From CBDCFV01 sp963664625 (GTDB lineage Bacteria; Chloroflexota; Dehalococcoidia; Lucifugimonadales; UBA3495), in contig OY761541.1 of NCBI GenBank assembly GCA_963664625.1, forward strand, positions 2,046,001-2,110,000: a stretch of DNA of 64,000 nt. Reading direction: 5' to 3'. Position numbers and translations under genes: made by a program. The notes under the pieces are model-generated. The model worked only from the letters and a program-made list of their open reading frames with translations. It was not told the DNA's origin and made no database searches. Shown piece after piece: positions 41,279-50,130 of this stretch; within the stretch, counting starts at the first letter, position 1; the number at the start of each line of letters is the position of its first letter.

Positions 41279-42070
41279 ATGCGCCAGAATCGGGTCAAGA
41301 GGGTAATGCGGGAAGGCCAGTTGGCCATTGGCACTTACGTGGCCTTGGGAGACCCCCAAGTGGTAGAGATAATCGGGTTGGCCGGGTTCGACGCCGCCTT
41401 CATCGACATGGAGCATACCACCTTCGACCTGACCCTGGTGGAAGAGATGATTCGCGCCGCCGACTTGGCGGGCGTCACCTCCATTGTCCGTATACCTGGC
41501 AATGACTCCAGCCTCATCCTGCGTTTGCTTGATGCCGGCGCAGAGGGCATCATCGTCCCCCACGTGGAAGGACTGGAGGGGGCCAAGCGGGCCGTGGACG
41601 CCGTTCGCTACCCGCCCTTGGGGCAACGTGGCGCGGCGGGCGGCACCCGTGCGGCCCGTTTCGGCACCATCTCTTGGACTGAGCACACCCAACAATCGAA
41701 CGACGAGATACTGCTTTCCGTGATGGTTGAGGACGCCAAGGGCATCGACGACGTGGAGAAAATAGCCGCCCTCGACGGAATAGACTTGGTGGCGGTGGGC
41801 CCCAACGACTTTTCAGAATACTTGGGCATCCGCGACCCCAGCGACCCGCGGCTCAGGATCAGGCTCAAGGAGGTTGCCGACAAAGTCCGCGAGATAGGCA
41901 AAGCTAAACTGGCTGTGTCTATGAACCACCCGTCCCTGCCCCTGAACGCCCAGGAACTGGTCGAGCTTGGCGTCGGCTATTCCCACGTTGCGCCCCCACC
42001 GCCAACCATCCTTTACCAAGCAATGAAGCAAACGGTAGAGGGCATTCACCGGTCCTTGGGCCGCGCGTAA
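41279..42070 (+). CDS. HpcH/HpaI aldolase-family protein
   Basis: 263 residues, class II pyruvate aldolase fold with divalent metal. GTYVALGDPQVVEIIGLAGFDAAFIDMEH holds the typical substrate-binding start, VRIPGNDSSLILRLLDAGAEGIIVPHVEG the second motif, and the metal ligands are the Glu/Asp of MVEDAKGIDDVEKIAALDGIDLVAVGPNDFSEYLG. Members cleave 4-hydroxy-2-oxo acids from aromatic or sugar-acid degradation. ATG at 41279 follows GGAGGGACGAT. The hydrolase and lipoprotein gene after it is 4 bp away. Confidence 0.92.
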   Translation: MRQNRVKRVMREGQLAIGTYVALGDPQVVEIIGLAGFDAAFIDMEHTTFDLTLVEEMIRAADLAGVTSIVRIPGNDSSLILRLLDAGAEGIIVPHVEGLEGAKRAVDAVRYPPLGQRGAAGGTRAARFGTISWTEHTQQSNDEILLSVMVEDAKGIDDVEKIAALDGIDLVAVGPNDFSEYLGIRDPSDPRLRIRLKEVADKVREIGKAKLAVSMNHPSLPLNAQELVELGVGYSHVAPPPPTILYQAMKQTVEGIHRSLGRA

Positions 42071-42074
42071 ACCG

Positions 42075-42851
42075 TTGCCGCGTCTCGTCCTCTCCCTGGT
42101 CATGCTGTTGTCCGTAACCGCGCTGGCAGCCTGCAACGAGGGTGCGGCAGTTACCGCCCCGGACCAGGTAGCGACCGCTGCCAGGGAGACTCCCGAAACA
42201 ATTCGTTATCCGGCAACGGCGACTCTCGTAGCCTCTACTTTTACGCCCACTCCCGCCGGATCTACGGCAATGGTCCAACCCGCCAGTGTGTCTCCGACGG
42301 CGACGGCTCAACCAGCCAAAGTACCCGCCACGTCAACCGCTCAACCCACCAACATGCTCCCAACAGCAACAGTCTCCAATACACCCACCGCTCTTCCACC
42401 AACCCCTGCCATAGTGGAGACGCCAACGGAGCAACCAACTCCCGTCATCGACGCCCCGGTTGTAACCGTAGGAGACACGTCCTTCGTGGTGGAATTGGCT
42501 GTTACTCCCGCGGAACGCAATCAGGGACTCTCTGGCCACCCGCCGCTCGCCGACAATGAGGGGATGTTGTTCGTCTTTGAGAACGAGGCCAAGTGGACCT
42601 TCTGGATGAAGGAGATGCTGTTTCCGTTGGACATGCTCTGGATTGATGCCCGGTGCACGGTGGTAGACATAACCGAAAACGCGCCCAAGCCCGAGTCTGG
42701 ACAGGCGTTGGGAGACCTGCCGCGTTTCTTTCCGAAAACACTGGCGCAATACGTGCTGGAGGTCAACGCGGGCACAGCCCAACGGACCGGCATCGCCATC
42801 GGTGACCAAGTGTCTTTCGGCGGCAGTCTGGACGGGCGATTTGGTTGCTGA
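42075..42851 (+). CDS. DUF192-domain lipoprotein
   Basis: 258 residues, TTG start. A signal peptide with lipobox (SVTALAAC) leads to a P/T/S/A-rich linker of repeated units (QPASVSPTATA, QPAKVPATSTA, QPTNMLPTATV) and a C-terminal DUF192 domain: VELAVTPAERNQGLSG, DNEGMLFVFENEAKWTFWMKEMLFPLDMLWID. DUF192 proteins are exported beta-structured proteins of unknown role. The gene starts 4 bp after the aldolase stop and is likely cotranscribed. Confidence 0.87.
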   Translation: MPRLVLSLVMLLSVTALAACNEGAAVTAPDQVATAARETPETIRYPATATLVASTFTPTPAGSTAMVQPASVSPTATAQPAKVPATSTAQPTNMLPTATVSNTPTALPPTPAIVETPTEQPTPVIDAPVVTVGDTSFVVELAVTPAERNQGLSGHPPLADNEGMLFVFENEAKWTFWMKEMLFPLDMLWIDARCTVVDITENAPKPESGQALGDLPRFFPKTLAQYVLEVNAGTAQRTGIAIGDQVSFGGSLDGRFGC

Positions 42852-42922
42852 TAACCTGTGTCTGGCATAATGCCTGCAACACTTGGAGACTATCCCCGAA
42901 TGCGCCGTACTACTAGCCCTGC

Positions 42923-42985
42923 CATTCCCGCCTTCGCGGGAATCTATACCGCTAGCCTTGTCATTCCCGCGAAGGCGGGAATCCA
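42923..42985. repeat. Inverted pair of palindromic repeats
   Basis: Two attcccgc-type repeats in opposite orientation 14 bp apart (42923-42946 and 42961-42985), separated by tctataccgctagccttg. The pair can form a larger hairpin. Confidence 0.88.
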
Positions 42986-43051
42986 TTCGAGGTAGTTTCA
43001 TATAAGCCAATGTCATCGTCATCCCATATCTCTGAGAACGGAACGGTATTC

Positions 43052-43981
43052 ATGGACATTCTGGTATCCGGGTCCTTAGCCTACGACCGAATCATGGAGT
43101 ATCACGGCAAGTTCGCCGATCACTTGGTGGCTGACAGGCTGGACGAGGTCAACATCAGCTTCACCGTGGCGGGACTCACCGAGAACCTGGGCGGCACGGC
43201 CGGCAACATCGCCTACTCCCTGTCTCTCTTGGGGGAGAAGCCGACCATCCTGGGTACGGTGGGGCTGGACTATCACCGTTACTTCGAGTGGCTGGAGCAG
43301 TGCGGCATCTCCTCCGCTGCCATCCGCGTCATCCCGGAGGTGTTCACCGCGTCCGCCTTCATCACCACCGACGAAACCAACAACCAGATAACGGCCTTCA
43401 ACCCCGGCGCCATGATGTTCCCTTCCGAGGGAGACTTCAGCGCCGTAGACTCTTCCCAGAGCATTGCCATCATTGCCCCGGGCAACCTGCAGGACATGTC
43501 CGAATACGCCCAACGCTACCGGGATATGGGCATATTCTCCATATTCGACCCTGGGCAGTCGCTGCCCGTTTGGAACGGCGCGGACTTGGCCCAAGCCATC
43601 GGACATTGCGACGTGCTGGTGTCCAACGATTATGAGCTGGCCATGATTGCCCAGTCCACCGGATTGACGGCCAGTGACCTGTTGGAGAAAGTGGACACCG
43701 TCATAACCACCAAGGGCGATCAAGGGTGCGAAATCGTGACCCGGACCGGCTCGGTTACGGTGCCTCCGGTCCCCACCGGCAACGTTTTAGACCCGACCGG
43801 TGCCGGGGACGCTTTCCGGGGAGGACTGATCAAGGGCCTGATTAATGGCGAGTCCATGCAACGCTGCGTGGAAATGGGCACGGTATGCGCCCACTACGCC
43901 ATACAACAGTTTGGCACACAGACCTACACTTATACGATGGACGAGTTCACCGGCGTCCTGGACCGTCATTTTGGAGGTTGA
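43052..43981 (+). CDS. PfkB-family carbohydrate kinase
   Basis: 309 residues with the start at ATG 43052; an extension to 43010 is possible but lacks similarity. DILVSGSLAYDRIMEY, then GGTAGNIAYSLSLLGEKP and the C-terminal ATP-site DPTGAGDAFRGGLIKGL are adenosine-kinase/ribokinase family signatures, the last with the catalytic Asp in GAGD. Likely substrate adenosine or a related sugar. Monocistronic. Confidence 0.92.
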   Translation: MDILVSGSLAYDRIMEYHGKFADHLVADRLDEVNISFTVAGLTENLGGTAGNIAYSLSLLGEKPTILGTVGLDYHRYFEWLEQCGISSAAIRVIPEVFTASAFITTDETNNQITAFNPGAMMFPSEGDFSAVDSSQSIAIIAPGNLQDMSEYAQRYRDMGIFSIFDPGQSLPVWNGADLAQAIGHCDVLVSNDYELAMIAQSTGLTASDLLEKVDTVITTKGDQGCEIVTRTGSVTVPPVPTGNVLDPTGAGDAFRGGLIKGLINGESMQRCVEMGTVCAHYAIQQFGTQTYTYTMDEFTGVLDRHFGG

Positions 43982-43999
43982 CCCGGCCGGGCCGTCGCA

Positions 44000-44794
44000 C
44001 TAATTCTGCAAACGCCTTATCTCAGCTTCCAGTTCTCTCACCCGCTCCTCGGCAGCCAAGCGGGCTCTGCGCTCCGTTTCTCGCTCAATCAGGGCGGCAT
44101 CCCGCTCCATTTGGGCGGCGATGCGCTCTTCATCCGTTTCGTCAAAGGTCAACAGGTAACGCTGGGCCACCGGGTCATACCACCGAAGCCGTTGGTTCTC
44201 CCAGCAGATGTCCAGTCCCAGGACCGCACTGCGTCCCCAATAGTGAGTCCCGTCCACTTTGACGATGCTGATGGGCTGATATACTTCACCCACCAACCGG
44301 TCTCCAGCTAGGTGTGTTCCATAATATCGGCCTCCCGACGGGTCAAAGCGCCAGTATTCGGGTATGCCAAAAGCGGCATAGTCGTTCCTCTTATCCCCGA
44401 TGTCATTCTGCGCGGTACTGTGGGAGGCTATTTCCAGCACGAAATCGGGGGGCTTGTCCCACTCCGCTATTGAGTAGCCCCGGTCCGCTATGATCTTGTT
44501 CGGGTCTACGTCGAAGGCAACGAGCAGATCAGGGGTCCGCAGGCCTTGCCGCTGTCGTATATCCCGGCCGACAGGAACTTCACCCAGCACGATAGTTGTA
44601 TCCGGTGCGTCAAAGTGCAAGCTCAAGGCGGCCAGATGACCCGGGCGGTGAAGATAGATAGGGTTCTGCATATCGCCCCTTGGAGGAAACACCGGGAATA
44701 AGCCGTCTCCCGGATCGAAAGGTTTTTCCGAAGGCTGCGTGAATTCGCCGCCGGGTCCGACAACCGGCTTTCGTGGCATTGATCTGCTGGTCAT
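44000..44794 (-). CDS. Uma2-family (DUF820) putative endonuclease
   Basis: 264 residues. PDLLVAFDVDPNKIIADRGYSIAEWDKPPDFVLEIASHSTAQNDIGDKRNDYAAFGIPEYWRFDP is the Uma2 core, a PD-(D/E)XK fold with D in PDLLVA and E-x-A/S in VLEIAS. The C-terminal coiled tail (ERDAALIERETERRARLAAEERVRELEAEIRRL) is typical of cyanobacterial and Chloroflexota members. The biological role of the family is unclear. Confidence 0.9.
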   Translation of the reverse strand: MTSRSMPRKPVVGPGGEFTQPSEKPFDPGDGLFPVFPPRGDMQNPIYLHRPGHLAALSLHFDAPDTTIVLGEVPVGRDIRQRQGLRTPDLLVAFDVDPNKIIADRGYSIAEWDKPPDFVLEIASHSTAQNDIGDKRNDYAAFGIPEYWRFDPSGGRYYGTHLAGDRLVGEVYQPISIVKVDGTHYWGRSAVLGLDICWENQRLRWYDPVAQRYLLTFDETDEERIAAQMERDAALIERETERRARLAAEERVRELEAEIRRLQN

Positions 44795-45074
44795 GGCGAT
44801 ACTCCTGCGGCCGGGTGCGACGGAGATATGGCGCGGTCGCTAACGGGTATTATACGTCAGGCAAGCCCGTTCATACCTGTACAGAATCGGACGGTGTTCT
44901 ATACACGTAAAATTGTTCGTAATTCACTTTGCCAGTGCAAGGTAATGACGCCCGATGGACATAGGATGCGTTTCCCTCAAGGTTGACGGTACATAACACA
45001 GCAACTATCATCGGGCAGCGTGGCGCGTCCGGCGCTTCACAGAGTCTCGGTAACAAACGGAGAGAAGAATCAAT
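44795..45074. other. Intergenic region between divergent genes
   Basis: 280 bp between the divergently transcribed Uma2 and ThDP-enzyme genes; promoters for both should lie here. I found no confident box, RNA or ORF. Confidence 0.4.
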
Positions 45075-46715
45075 ATGAACGTAAACGAAGCGGTAGCCCG
45101 CATTCTGAAGATAGAGGGCGTGGACTGGGTATCCTGTTTCCCTTCCAACCTGCTCATTGAAGCGGTGGCGAAGGAGGGCATCCGCACCGTGATGTTCCGG
45201 CAGGAACGCGGCGCGTTGATGGCCGCCGACGGCTACAGCCGGATGCACGACCGGCAGCGGTTCGGCGTGACCATTACCCAGGGCGGCCCCGGATCGGAGA
45301 ATTCCATGGGGGGCATAGCTCAAGCGTTCAGCGACAACGTTCCGATACTTTATCTACCCGGTGGCCCGGCCTTGAACCAGTACGCCGTGCGGCCGAATTT
45401 CTCCCCGGCCCGCACCTACCAGACGGTGTCCAAGTCTGCTGAAGTCATCACCCAGCCGTCCCAGGTCGCCAGCGTCATGCGTCGGGCCTTCCACAACCTT
45501 CGCAATGGGCGGCCCGGCCCGGTAATCGTGGAAATTCCCGCCGATGTGGGGGGCCAGGAAATCCCAGACGACGCTCTCAACTACCAGCCCCCCAAGAGGT
45601 TCGTCCAAGCCCCCTCTTCCGGCGACGTGAAAGAAGGGGTCAAAGTGCTGCTGGGGGCGCAGAAGCCGGTTATCTGGTCCGGAATGGGAGTGCTGTTCGC
45701 CGGCGCCACCGAGGAACTGAGGGAACTGGCCGAACTGACCGAGATACCGGTGTACTGCACCATGCCCGGCAAGTCTTCCTTCGACGAGCGGCATCCCTTG
45801 GCCTTGGGGGCGGGGAGCAGTTCCACTACGTTGCCCGCCCGCCGGTGGCTGCAGGAGTCGGACGTGCTGTTCGCCGTGGGTTCCAGCATGACCAGGACCA
45901 GCTACGGGCAGCCTATACCGAATGGCAAGATCATTATCCACAATGCCGAGAGCATAGAGGACCTGAATAAGGACTTCTCTGTTGACGTAGGTCTGCCCGG
46001 AGACGCCAAGCTGGCCCTTCAAGCGATGATCGAAGAGGTGAAGGCCCAGACGGGAGACAACGGCCGCAAGGGTCAGACCAACGTCGCCAAGGAAATCGCC
46101 GAGCTTCGGGAGCAGTGGATGTCCGAATGGAATGCCATCCTGAACTCGGAAGAGGTGCCTATCAATACCTATCGGGTCATTGGGGAGTTGAAGGCCAACC
46201 TGGACTTGGAGAACAGCATCGTCACCCATGATGCCGGCGCGCCCCGTGACACCATCATGCCCTTCTACCCCGGCACCGTACCCCACAGCTACATTGGCTG
46301 GGGCAAGACCACCCACTTGGGCTACGGCATACCCTTGATGATCGGGGCCAAGCTGGCCAAGCCGGACAAGTTCTGCCTTAACTTCATGGGAGACGGCGCG
46401 TTTGGCATGTCGGGTCTGGATATCGAGACATCGGTGCGTGCGGGAGCGCCCATCACCACCATCGTCCTGAACAACGGGGGCATGGCCACCTATCCGGGAG
46501 GCTACCCTACGGCGGCCGACCTGTTTGGGGCCACCCACATGACCGGGGACTACTCCAAGATAGCCGAGGGAATGGGCGCCGTGGGCATAACCGTGACCCA
46601 GCCGTCGGAAGTGGGACCCGCCCTCAAAAGGGCACAGCAATTGAACGCCGACGGCAGGACGGTGCTGCTGGATATTCATACCAACCTGGAGGCCCGCCGG
46701 TCCAACTTTTCCTAG
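45075..46715 (+). CDS. Thiamine-diphosphate-dependent enzyme (acetolactate-synthase-like)
   Basis: 546 residues in three domains. The catalytic Glu is in MFRQERGALMAADGYSR; the ThDP pyrophosphate/Mg motif is GDGAFGMSGLDIETSVRAGAPITTIVLNNG (GDG-x26-N). The middle domain has MPGKSSFDERHP. Close to acetolactate synthase/benzoylformate decarboxylase type enzymes acting on 2-oxo acids; a Pro-rich or FAD-binding requirement cannot be told. The ATG at 45075 follows GGAGAGAAG. Nothing in its neighbourhood fixes the substrate. Confidence 0.92.
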   Translation: MNVNEAVARILKIEGVDWVSCFPSNLLIEAVAKEGIRTVMFRQERGALMAADGYSRMHDRQRFGVTITQGGPGSENSMGGIAQAFSDNVPILYLPGGPALNQYAVRPNFSPARTYQTVSKSAEVITQPSQVASVMRRAFHNLRNGRPGPVIVEIPADVGGQEIPDDALNYQPPKRFVQAPSSGDVKEGVKVLLGAQKPVIWSGMGVLFAGATEELRELAELTEIPVYCTMPGKSSFDERHPLALGAGSSSTTLPARRWLQESDVLFAVGSSMTRTSYGQPIPNGKIIIHNAESIEDLNKDFSVDVGLPGDAKLALQAMIEEVKAQTGDNGRKGQTNVAKEIAELREQWMSEWNAILNSEEVPINTYRVIGELKANLDLENSIVTHDAGAPRDTIMPFYPGTVPHSYIGWGKTTHLGYGIPLMIGAKLAKPDKFCLNFMGDGAFGMSGLDIETSVRAGAPITTIVLNNGGMATYPGGYPTAADLFGATHMTGDYSKIAEGMGAVGITVTQPSEVGPALKRAQQLNADGRTVLLDIHTNLEARRSNFS

Positions 46716-46875
46716 ACGACGCGAATTTTATGCCCCGCCTTACCACGACCTGGGAGGGGTTGGTATACGGTTCCAATCGAGGACTGACGACTGTATTATT
46801 TGCTGACGTAGCTGGTTACCGAGCAACTCATTCAGGTTGTGTTGCCAGCGTCCAGCATCTTAAGGACTGCGAACT

Positions 46876-47622
46876 ATGACAACCAGTGAATCAGGGGGGG
46901 CTGTTGACACGAACGCCCTTTTGCTCGCTATTGGCCGGATGCAATCCGACTTCGCCACGCTTATCGAGGGTCAGCGGACACTGCGGTCTGACTTTCAAGA
47001 GGGATTTACGCTGCTAAGGACCGAAATCGGGGAAGTGCGGACGGAATTAAAGGCCGACATTGCCGAGGTACGGACGGAGTTAAAGGCCGACATTGCCGAG
47101 GTGCGGACGGAGTTAAAGGCCGACATTGCCGAGGTGCGGACGGAACTAAAGGCCGATATTGCCGAGGTGCGGACGGAACTAAAGGCCGATATTGCCGAGG
47201 TGCGGACGGAACTAAAGGCCGAAATAGACGAGGTACGCACCGAGTTAAAGGCTGAAATAGATGAGGTGCGGACGGAGTTAAAGGCTGAAATAGGTGAAGT
47301 TCGCACGGAAATAGGCGAGGTGCGCACCGAGTTAAAGGCTGACATTGCCGGAGTGCGAAAGGAACTAAAGGCCGACATTACCGACGTTAGAAGAGAGACT
47401 GTGGCGACGCGGATGGAACTAAAGGCCGACATTGCTGACGTTAGAAGAGAGACTGTGGCGACGCGGATGGAACTAGGAGGCGAAGTGGCGGACGTGAGGA
47501 TGGAGTCAATAAACCAAACGGATAGGACCACCCGGAGAATTGACCGTCTGTACTATGGTTTTCTGGCTATGAGTGGAGCGTTGGCGGTTGCCATTATCGT
47601 TGGTAGCTTCATTCAAGGATAG
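46876..47622 (+). CDS. Hendecad-repeat coiled-coil protein with C-terminal membrane anchor
   Basis: 248 residues. Residues about 52-170 consist of tandem 11-residue units EVRTELKADIA / EVRTELKAEID, predicting a long right-handed coiled coil, followed by two 18-residue repeats beginning DVRRETVATRMEL. The C-terminus RRIDRLYYGFLAMSGALAVAIIVGSFI is a single membrane span. A short relative with the same tail (RRIDRLFYTIIAVGGAVVVA) is at 54521. Resembles DUF1640-type coiled-coil proteins. Function unknown. Confidence 0.75.
   Translation: MTTSESGGAVDTNALLLAIGRMQSDFATLIEGQRTLRSDFQEGFTLLRTEIGEVRTELKADIAEVRTELKADIAEVRTELKADIAEVRTELKADIAEVRTELKADIAEVRTELKAEIDEVRTELKAEIDEVRTELKAEIGEVRTEIGEVRTELKADIAGVRKELKADITDVRRETVATRMELKADIADVRRETVATRMELGGEVADVRMESINQTDRTTRRIDRLYYGFLAMSGALAVAIIVGSFIQG
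47032..47382 (+). repeat. 33-bp tandem repeats (hendecad coil)
   Basis: About ten 33-bp units, eight complete plus a 21-bp partial and two variants, encoding EVRTELKADIA. Two 54-bp repeats follow (47383-47490). Some adjacent units are nearly identical in DNA, indicating recent expansion. Confidence 0.9.
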
Positions 47623-47695
47623 GAATGACCGATGTTTCACTCTCCGCACAGGCTTTAGGCTCTGATGCGGTGGGCACAGGCTTGGGTAAGTAACA

Positions 47696-48733
47696 GTGAG
47701 TCTCAACAACGTCGTCGACGCCATAGAGCTGATGTACGAGTCGGGCTGGACCGACGGGCTTCCCGTCGTGCCGCCGACGCAAGAGCGGGTGAAACAGTTT
47801 ACCGACTATATGCACCCGCGCCAGCCCGATGACCTGATCGCCGAAGTGCCTCCCTTGGGAGGGCGGGCTACCTTGGAACGGGTGGCGGTCAACGCGGTCA
47901 TGGCCGGCTGCCTGCCGGAGCACATGCCCGTGATCATCACGGCGATCGAGGCGCTGCTGGACGACAGGTTCAACCTGCGGGGTGTCCAGTGCTCTACGGG
48001 GATTCATACGCCATTGGTCATCGTCAACGGGCCTGTTGCCAAGCAGTTGAACATCAACTCCGGGTACAACTGTTTCGGACAGGGTTGGCGGGCCAACGCC
48101 ACCATTGGCCGCGCCGTCAAGCTGGTTTTGGTCAACCTGGGCGGCGCGGTCCCGGGCCAGACCAATAAGGCGACCTTCGGCCACCCTGGTGCATACACCT
48201 ACTGCGTGGCCGAGGCGGAAGACTCCAATCCTTGGGAGCCGTTGCACGTAGAACTGGGATTCGACGCATCCGACAGCACGGTGGCAGTGTTCCCCGGTGA
48301 AGCACCCCACAACGTTATGTACCACGCCGCGGACCCCCGAGACTTTCTTACCGTGCTTGCCGATACCATGTGTACTCTTGGCAACGTTCAGATGTACGTC
48401 ATGGGCGGCACGTTGGTGGTGATTGGGCCGGAACACGCTCGTTTCCTGTCCGCCGGAGGTTGGAGCAAACGAGACGTTCGCGCCTTTTTGTATGAACACG
48501 CCCGGAGGCCGGTTGGTCTGCTGCGCCGGGGCGGTCCTCCGCAGGGCGACTCTCAGAGAGCATTCCTGTGGCCCAAGTTCGTCGATCCCTCGGACGACTC
48601 CCAACCGGTCCCGGTGGTCCGACGCCCGGAGGACATCCACATCATGGTGGCCGGCGGGCAGGGAGGCCCTCACTCCACCTACATTCCCGGATGGGGCTCA
48701 AGGCTGGTTATCAGGAAGATTCAGGACACTTAA
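47696..48733 (+). CDS. Uncharacterised protein upstream of a UGSC-type selenoprotein
   Basis: 345 residues, GTG start. AIELMYESGWTDGLPVVPPTQERV is a recognisable N-terminal pattern, followed by VNGPVAKQLNINSGYNCFGQGWRANATIGRAVKLVLVNLGG. I cannot assign an enzyme class. It ends 11 nt before the ATG of the selenoprotein, whose ribosome binding site overlaps its stop, so the two are an operon and their products likely act together. Role unknown; a redox or C-S/C-N bond enzyme is conceivable because of its selenoprotein partner. Confidence 0.6.
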   Translation: MSLNNVVDAIELMYESGWTDGLPVVPPTQERVKQFTDYMHPRQPDDLIAEVPPLGGRATLERVAVNAVMAGCLPEHMPVIITAIEALLDDRFNLRGVQCSTGIHTPLVIVNGPVAKQLNINSGYNCFGQGWRANATIGRAVKLVLVNLGGAVPGQTNKATFGHPGAYTYCVAEAEDSNPWEPLHVELGFDASDSTVAVFPGEAPHNVMYHAADPRDFLTVLADTMCTLGNVQMYVMGGTLVVIGPEHARFLSAGGWSKRDVRAFLYEHARRPVGLLRRGGPPQGDSQRAFLWPKFVDPSDDSQPVPVVRRPEDIHIMVAGGQGGPHSTYIPGWGSRLVIRKIQDT

Positions 48734-48744
48734 AGGAGGCATCT

Positions 48745-49314
48745 ATGACCATGATGCCCGCGTCCGGCGTACAGGACCGGCTGCAACAAATGGGTATTCT
48801 AGTCCCGGTGGATGAGGAGGCGTTTCATAGGTGGAACCCCGCCGACCGCCTTTCGGGTCTTCACGGCAAGGTCGGCGGCTTTCTGGGGAACCGGAAGGCG
48901 AACGCCAACACATTGCTGCTTGGCATTAAAGAGGCCCTTGAAAAGCAATTCGAACTCAGCGACGCGCTGGTCATGGACAAGTTCATCTATTCCAGACCCG
49001 CCGCCGACGGTGTAATCGACGCCCTGGCTGACAGGTGCGACTTCGTGGTTACCGCCATTGCCGATTGAGGGTCCTGCACGTCGTGCAGTGTGCACGACGC
49101 CATGACCCTGGAGAACCGGGGCATCCCCACCGTGGTGGTATGCACCGGCCCCTTCATCGACTCGGCCCACGTTCACGCGCGGATGCTTGGCCGCACCGGG
49201 TTTCAGCCGGTGTCCATCCCCCACCCTCTCGGAGGTCTCAACTCCGAAGGGGTCAGGCAACGAGTGGCCGTCGCCGAGGAACAGATTATCTCGGCGCTGA
49301 CTACGCCGGCATAA
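48745..49314 (+). CDS. UGSC-family selenoprotein with in-frame UGA (Sec108)
   Basis: The ATG at 48745 has AAAGGAGG eight bases upstream. The frame meets TGA at 49066-49068 and continues in the same phase to TAA at 49312-49314, giving 189 residues with selenocysteine at position 108 in the motif D-U-G-S-C-T-S-C-S-V-H-D-A. That is the hallmark of the UGSC (seleno)protein family. The hairpin directly after the UGA is a bacterial-type SECIS. Only the upstream half would be annotated by standard gene finders. It needs SelB and tRNA-Sec elsewhere in the genome. Function unknown; probably a thiol/selenol redox enzyme. Confidence 0.82.
49066..49099 (+). promoter_or_regulatory. Bacterial SECIS element after the UGA
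   Basis: Stem CGTCGTGCA (49079-49087) and TGCACGACG (49091-49099) form a perfect 9-bp stem with loop GTG. Counting the U of UGA as 1, loop positions are G23 and U24, the two residues essential for SelB binding in E. coli fdhF. The bulged U17 of fdhF is absent. The element is inside the coding sequence. Confidence 0.72.
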
Positions 49315-49334
49315 GCATGGCGTAGTGGCTGCCC
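49223..49334. repeat. 112-bp direct repeat, left copy (selenoprotein 3' end)
   Basis: Matches 50019-50130 at 109 of 112 positions. It holds the last 30 codons of the selenoprotein and, on the minus strand, the last 10 codons of the BNR-propeller protein, because the two genes once overlapped tail to tail by 14 nt (49301-49314). Confidence 0.95.
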
Positions 49335-49357
49335 GATAACGGACCAGTGCCGTCGCG

Positions 49358-49690
49358 CTACATTATCAACGTATCGATATTCGTACCCAGCTCTTCAGCG
49401 ATCCGTGAGAGAGTCGGCATAGAGCCCGGTTTGAGACCGCGTTCTATCTCGGAAAGATAGCTTCGGCTGATTCCGGTCTTTTGGGAAAGGTCGCGCAACG
49501 AGACGCCCAAGTGTTTCCTGAACGCGGCTAGCGGGCTCATTCCATCCATGACCAAGAGGGCCACTTCGTGAGGAATTCGGCTGCCGTCTTCCGCTTCCAT
49601 AGCCGATAACTTGTCCTCAAGTTCCTCATTGCGTGAGACCAGAGCATCATATTCAGCGCGCGTCAGCGTGATTGTATCGGCATTAGTCAT
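49358..49690 (-). CDS. Xre-family antitoxin
   Basis: 110 residues. N-terminal strand (ITLTRAEYDALVSRNEELEDKLS) and a C-terminal helix-turn-helix LRDLSQKTGISRSYLSEIERGLKPGSMPTLSRIAEEL. Downstream of and overlapping the toxin gene by 8 nt. Inside the repeat-bounded islet. Confidence 0.9.
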   Translation of the reverse strand: MTNADTITLTRAEYDALVSRNEELEDKLSAMEAEDGSRIPHEVALLVMDGMSPLAAFRKHLGVSLRDLSQKTGISRSYLSEIERGLKPGSMPTLSRIAEELGTNIDTLIM

Positions 49691-49961
49691 AGGACTCTCT
49701 CCGGTGCAACACTCTTCTTATTGCCATGATGACCGGCGTCTCATGTTCCAGCCTGAAGATTACCCGGTGGACGCCGAGCCTCATCCGCAGGCACTCGCTT
49801 CCGGAGACCGTCGTCAATTGGTTGGCCGGCGACGTGGGGTCGTCGGCATATTGTTCAATCTTGGCCACTATGCGTTCGCGGTTCTGTGGTTCCAACCGGC
49901 ACATGTCTTTTACTGCCCTGATTGACCATTCGATTCTTAGTTGACGACACACAAAGCACAT
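49683..49961 (-). CDS. RelE/ParE-family toxin
   Basis: About 92 residues from ATG 49961 (a start upstream at 49988 would add nine). RIEWSIRAVKDMCRLEPQNRERIVAKIEQYADDP, then LRMRLGVHRVIFRLEHETPVIMAIRRVLHRRE is the RelE/ParE profile with conserved R-x-G-x-x-R-V-I-F. Overlaps the Xre antitoxin. Toxin-first order. Confidence 0.88.
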   Translation of the reverse strand: MCFVCRQLRIEWSIRAVKDMCRLEPQNRERIVAKIEQYADDPTSPANQLTTVSGSECLRMRLGVHRVIFRLEHETPVIMAIRRVLHRRESYD

Positions 49962-50018
49962 GTTCGCAATTGGCGAACACCGTGTCAAGAAGGATATATT
50001 GGAGAGGGTGTAACCCTG

Positions 50019-50130
50019 ACCCCCTCGGAGGTCTCAACTCCGAAGGGGTCAGGCAACGGGTGGCCGTCGCCGAGGAACAGATTATCTCGGCGTTGACTAC
50101 GCCGGCATAAGCATGGCGTAGTGGCTGCCC
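50019..50130. repeat. 112-bp direct repeat, right copy (BNR-protein 3' end)
   Basis: Partner of 49223-49334. This copy is functional for the BNR-propeller gene (stop at 50097-50099) while the selenoprotein tail it contains is dead. See left copy. Confidence 0.95.

Noticed and set aside
47032..47490. Possible CRISPR-like array
   Set aside because: The 33-bp units are contiguous and code for an 11-residue coil; no unique spacers.
49066..49068. Nonsense mutation in a UGSC gene
   Set aside because: The UGA sits at the exact selenocysteine position of the family motif, the frame downstream is open and a SECIS-like hairpin is properly spaced, so recoding is more likely than decay.
49922..50110. 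62-codon frame ending like the selenoprotein
   Set aside because: It is the dead tail contained in the right direct repeat, not a gene of its own.
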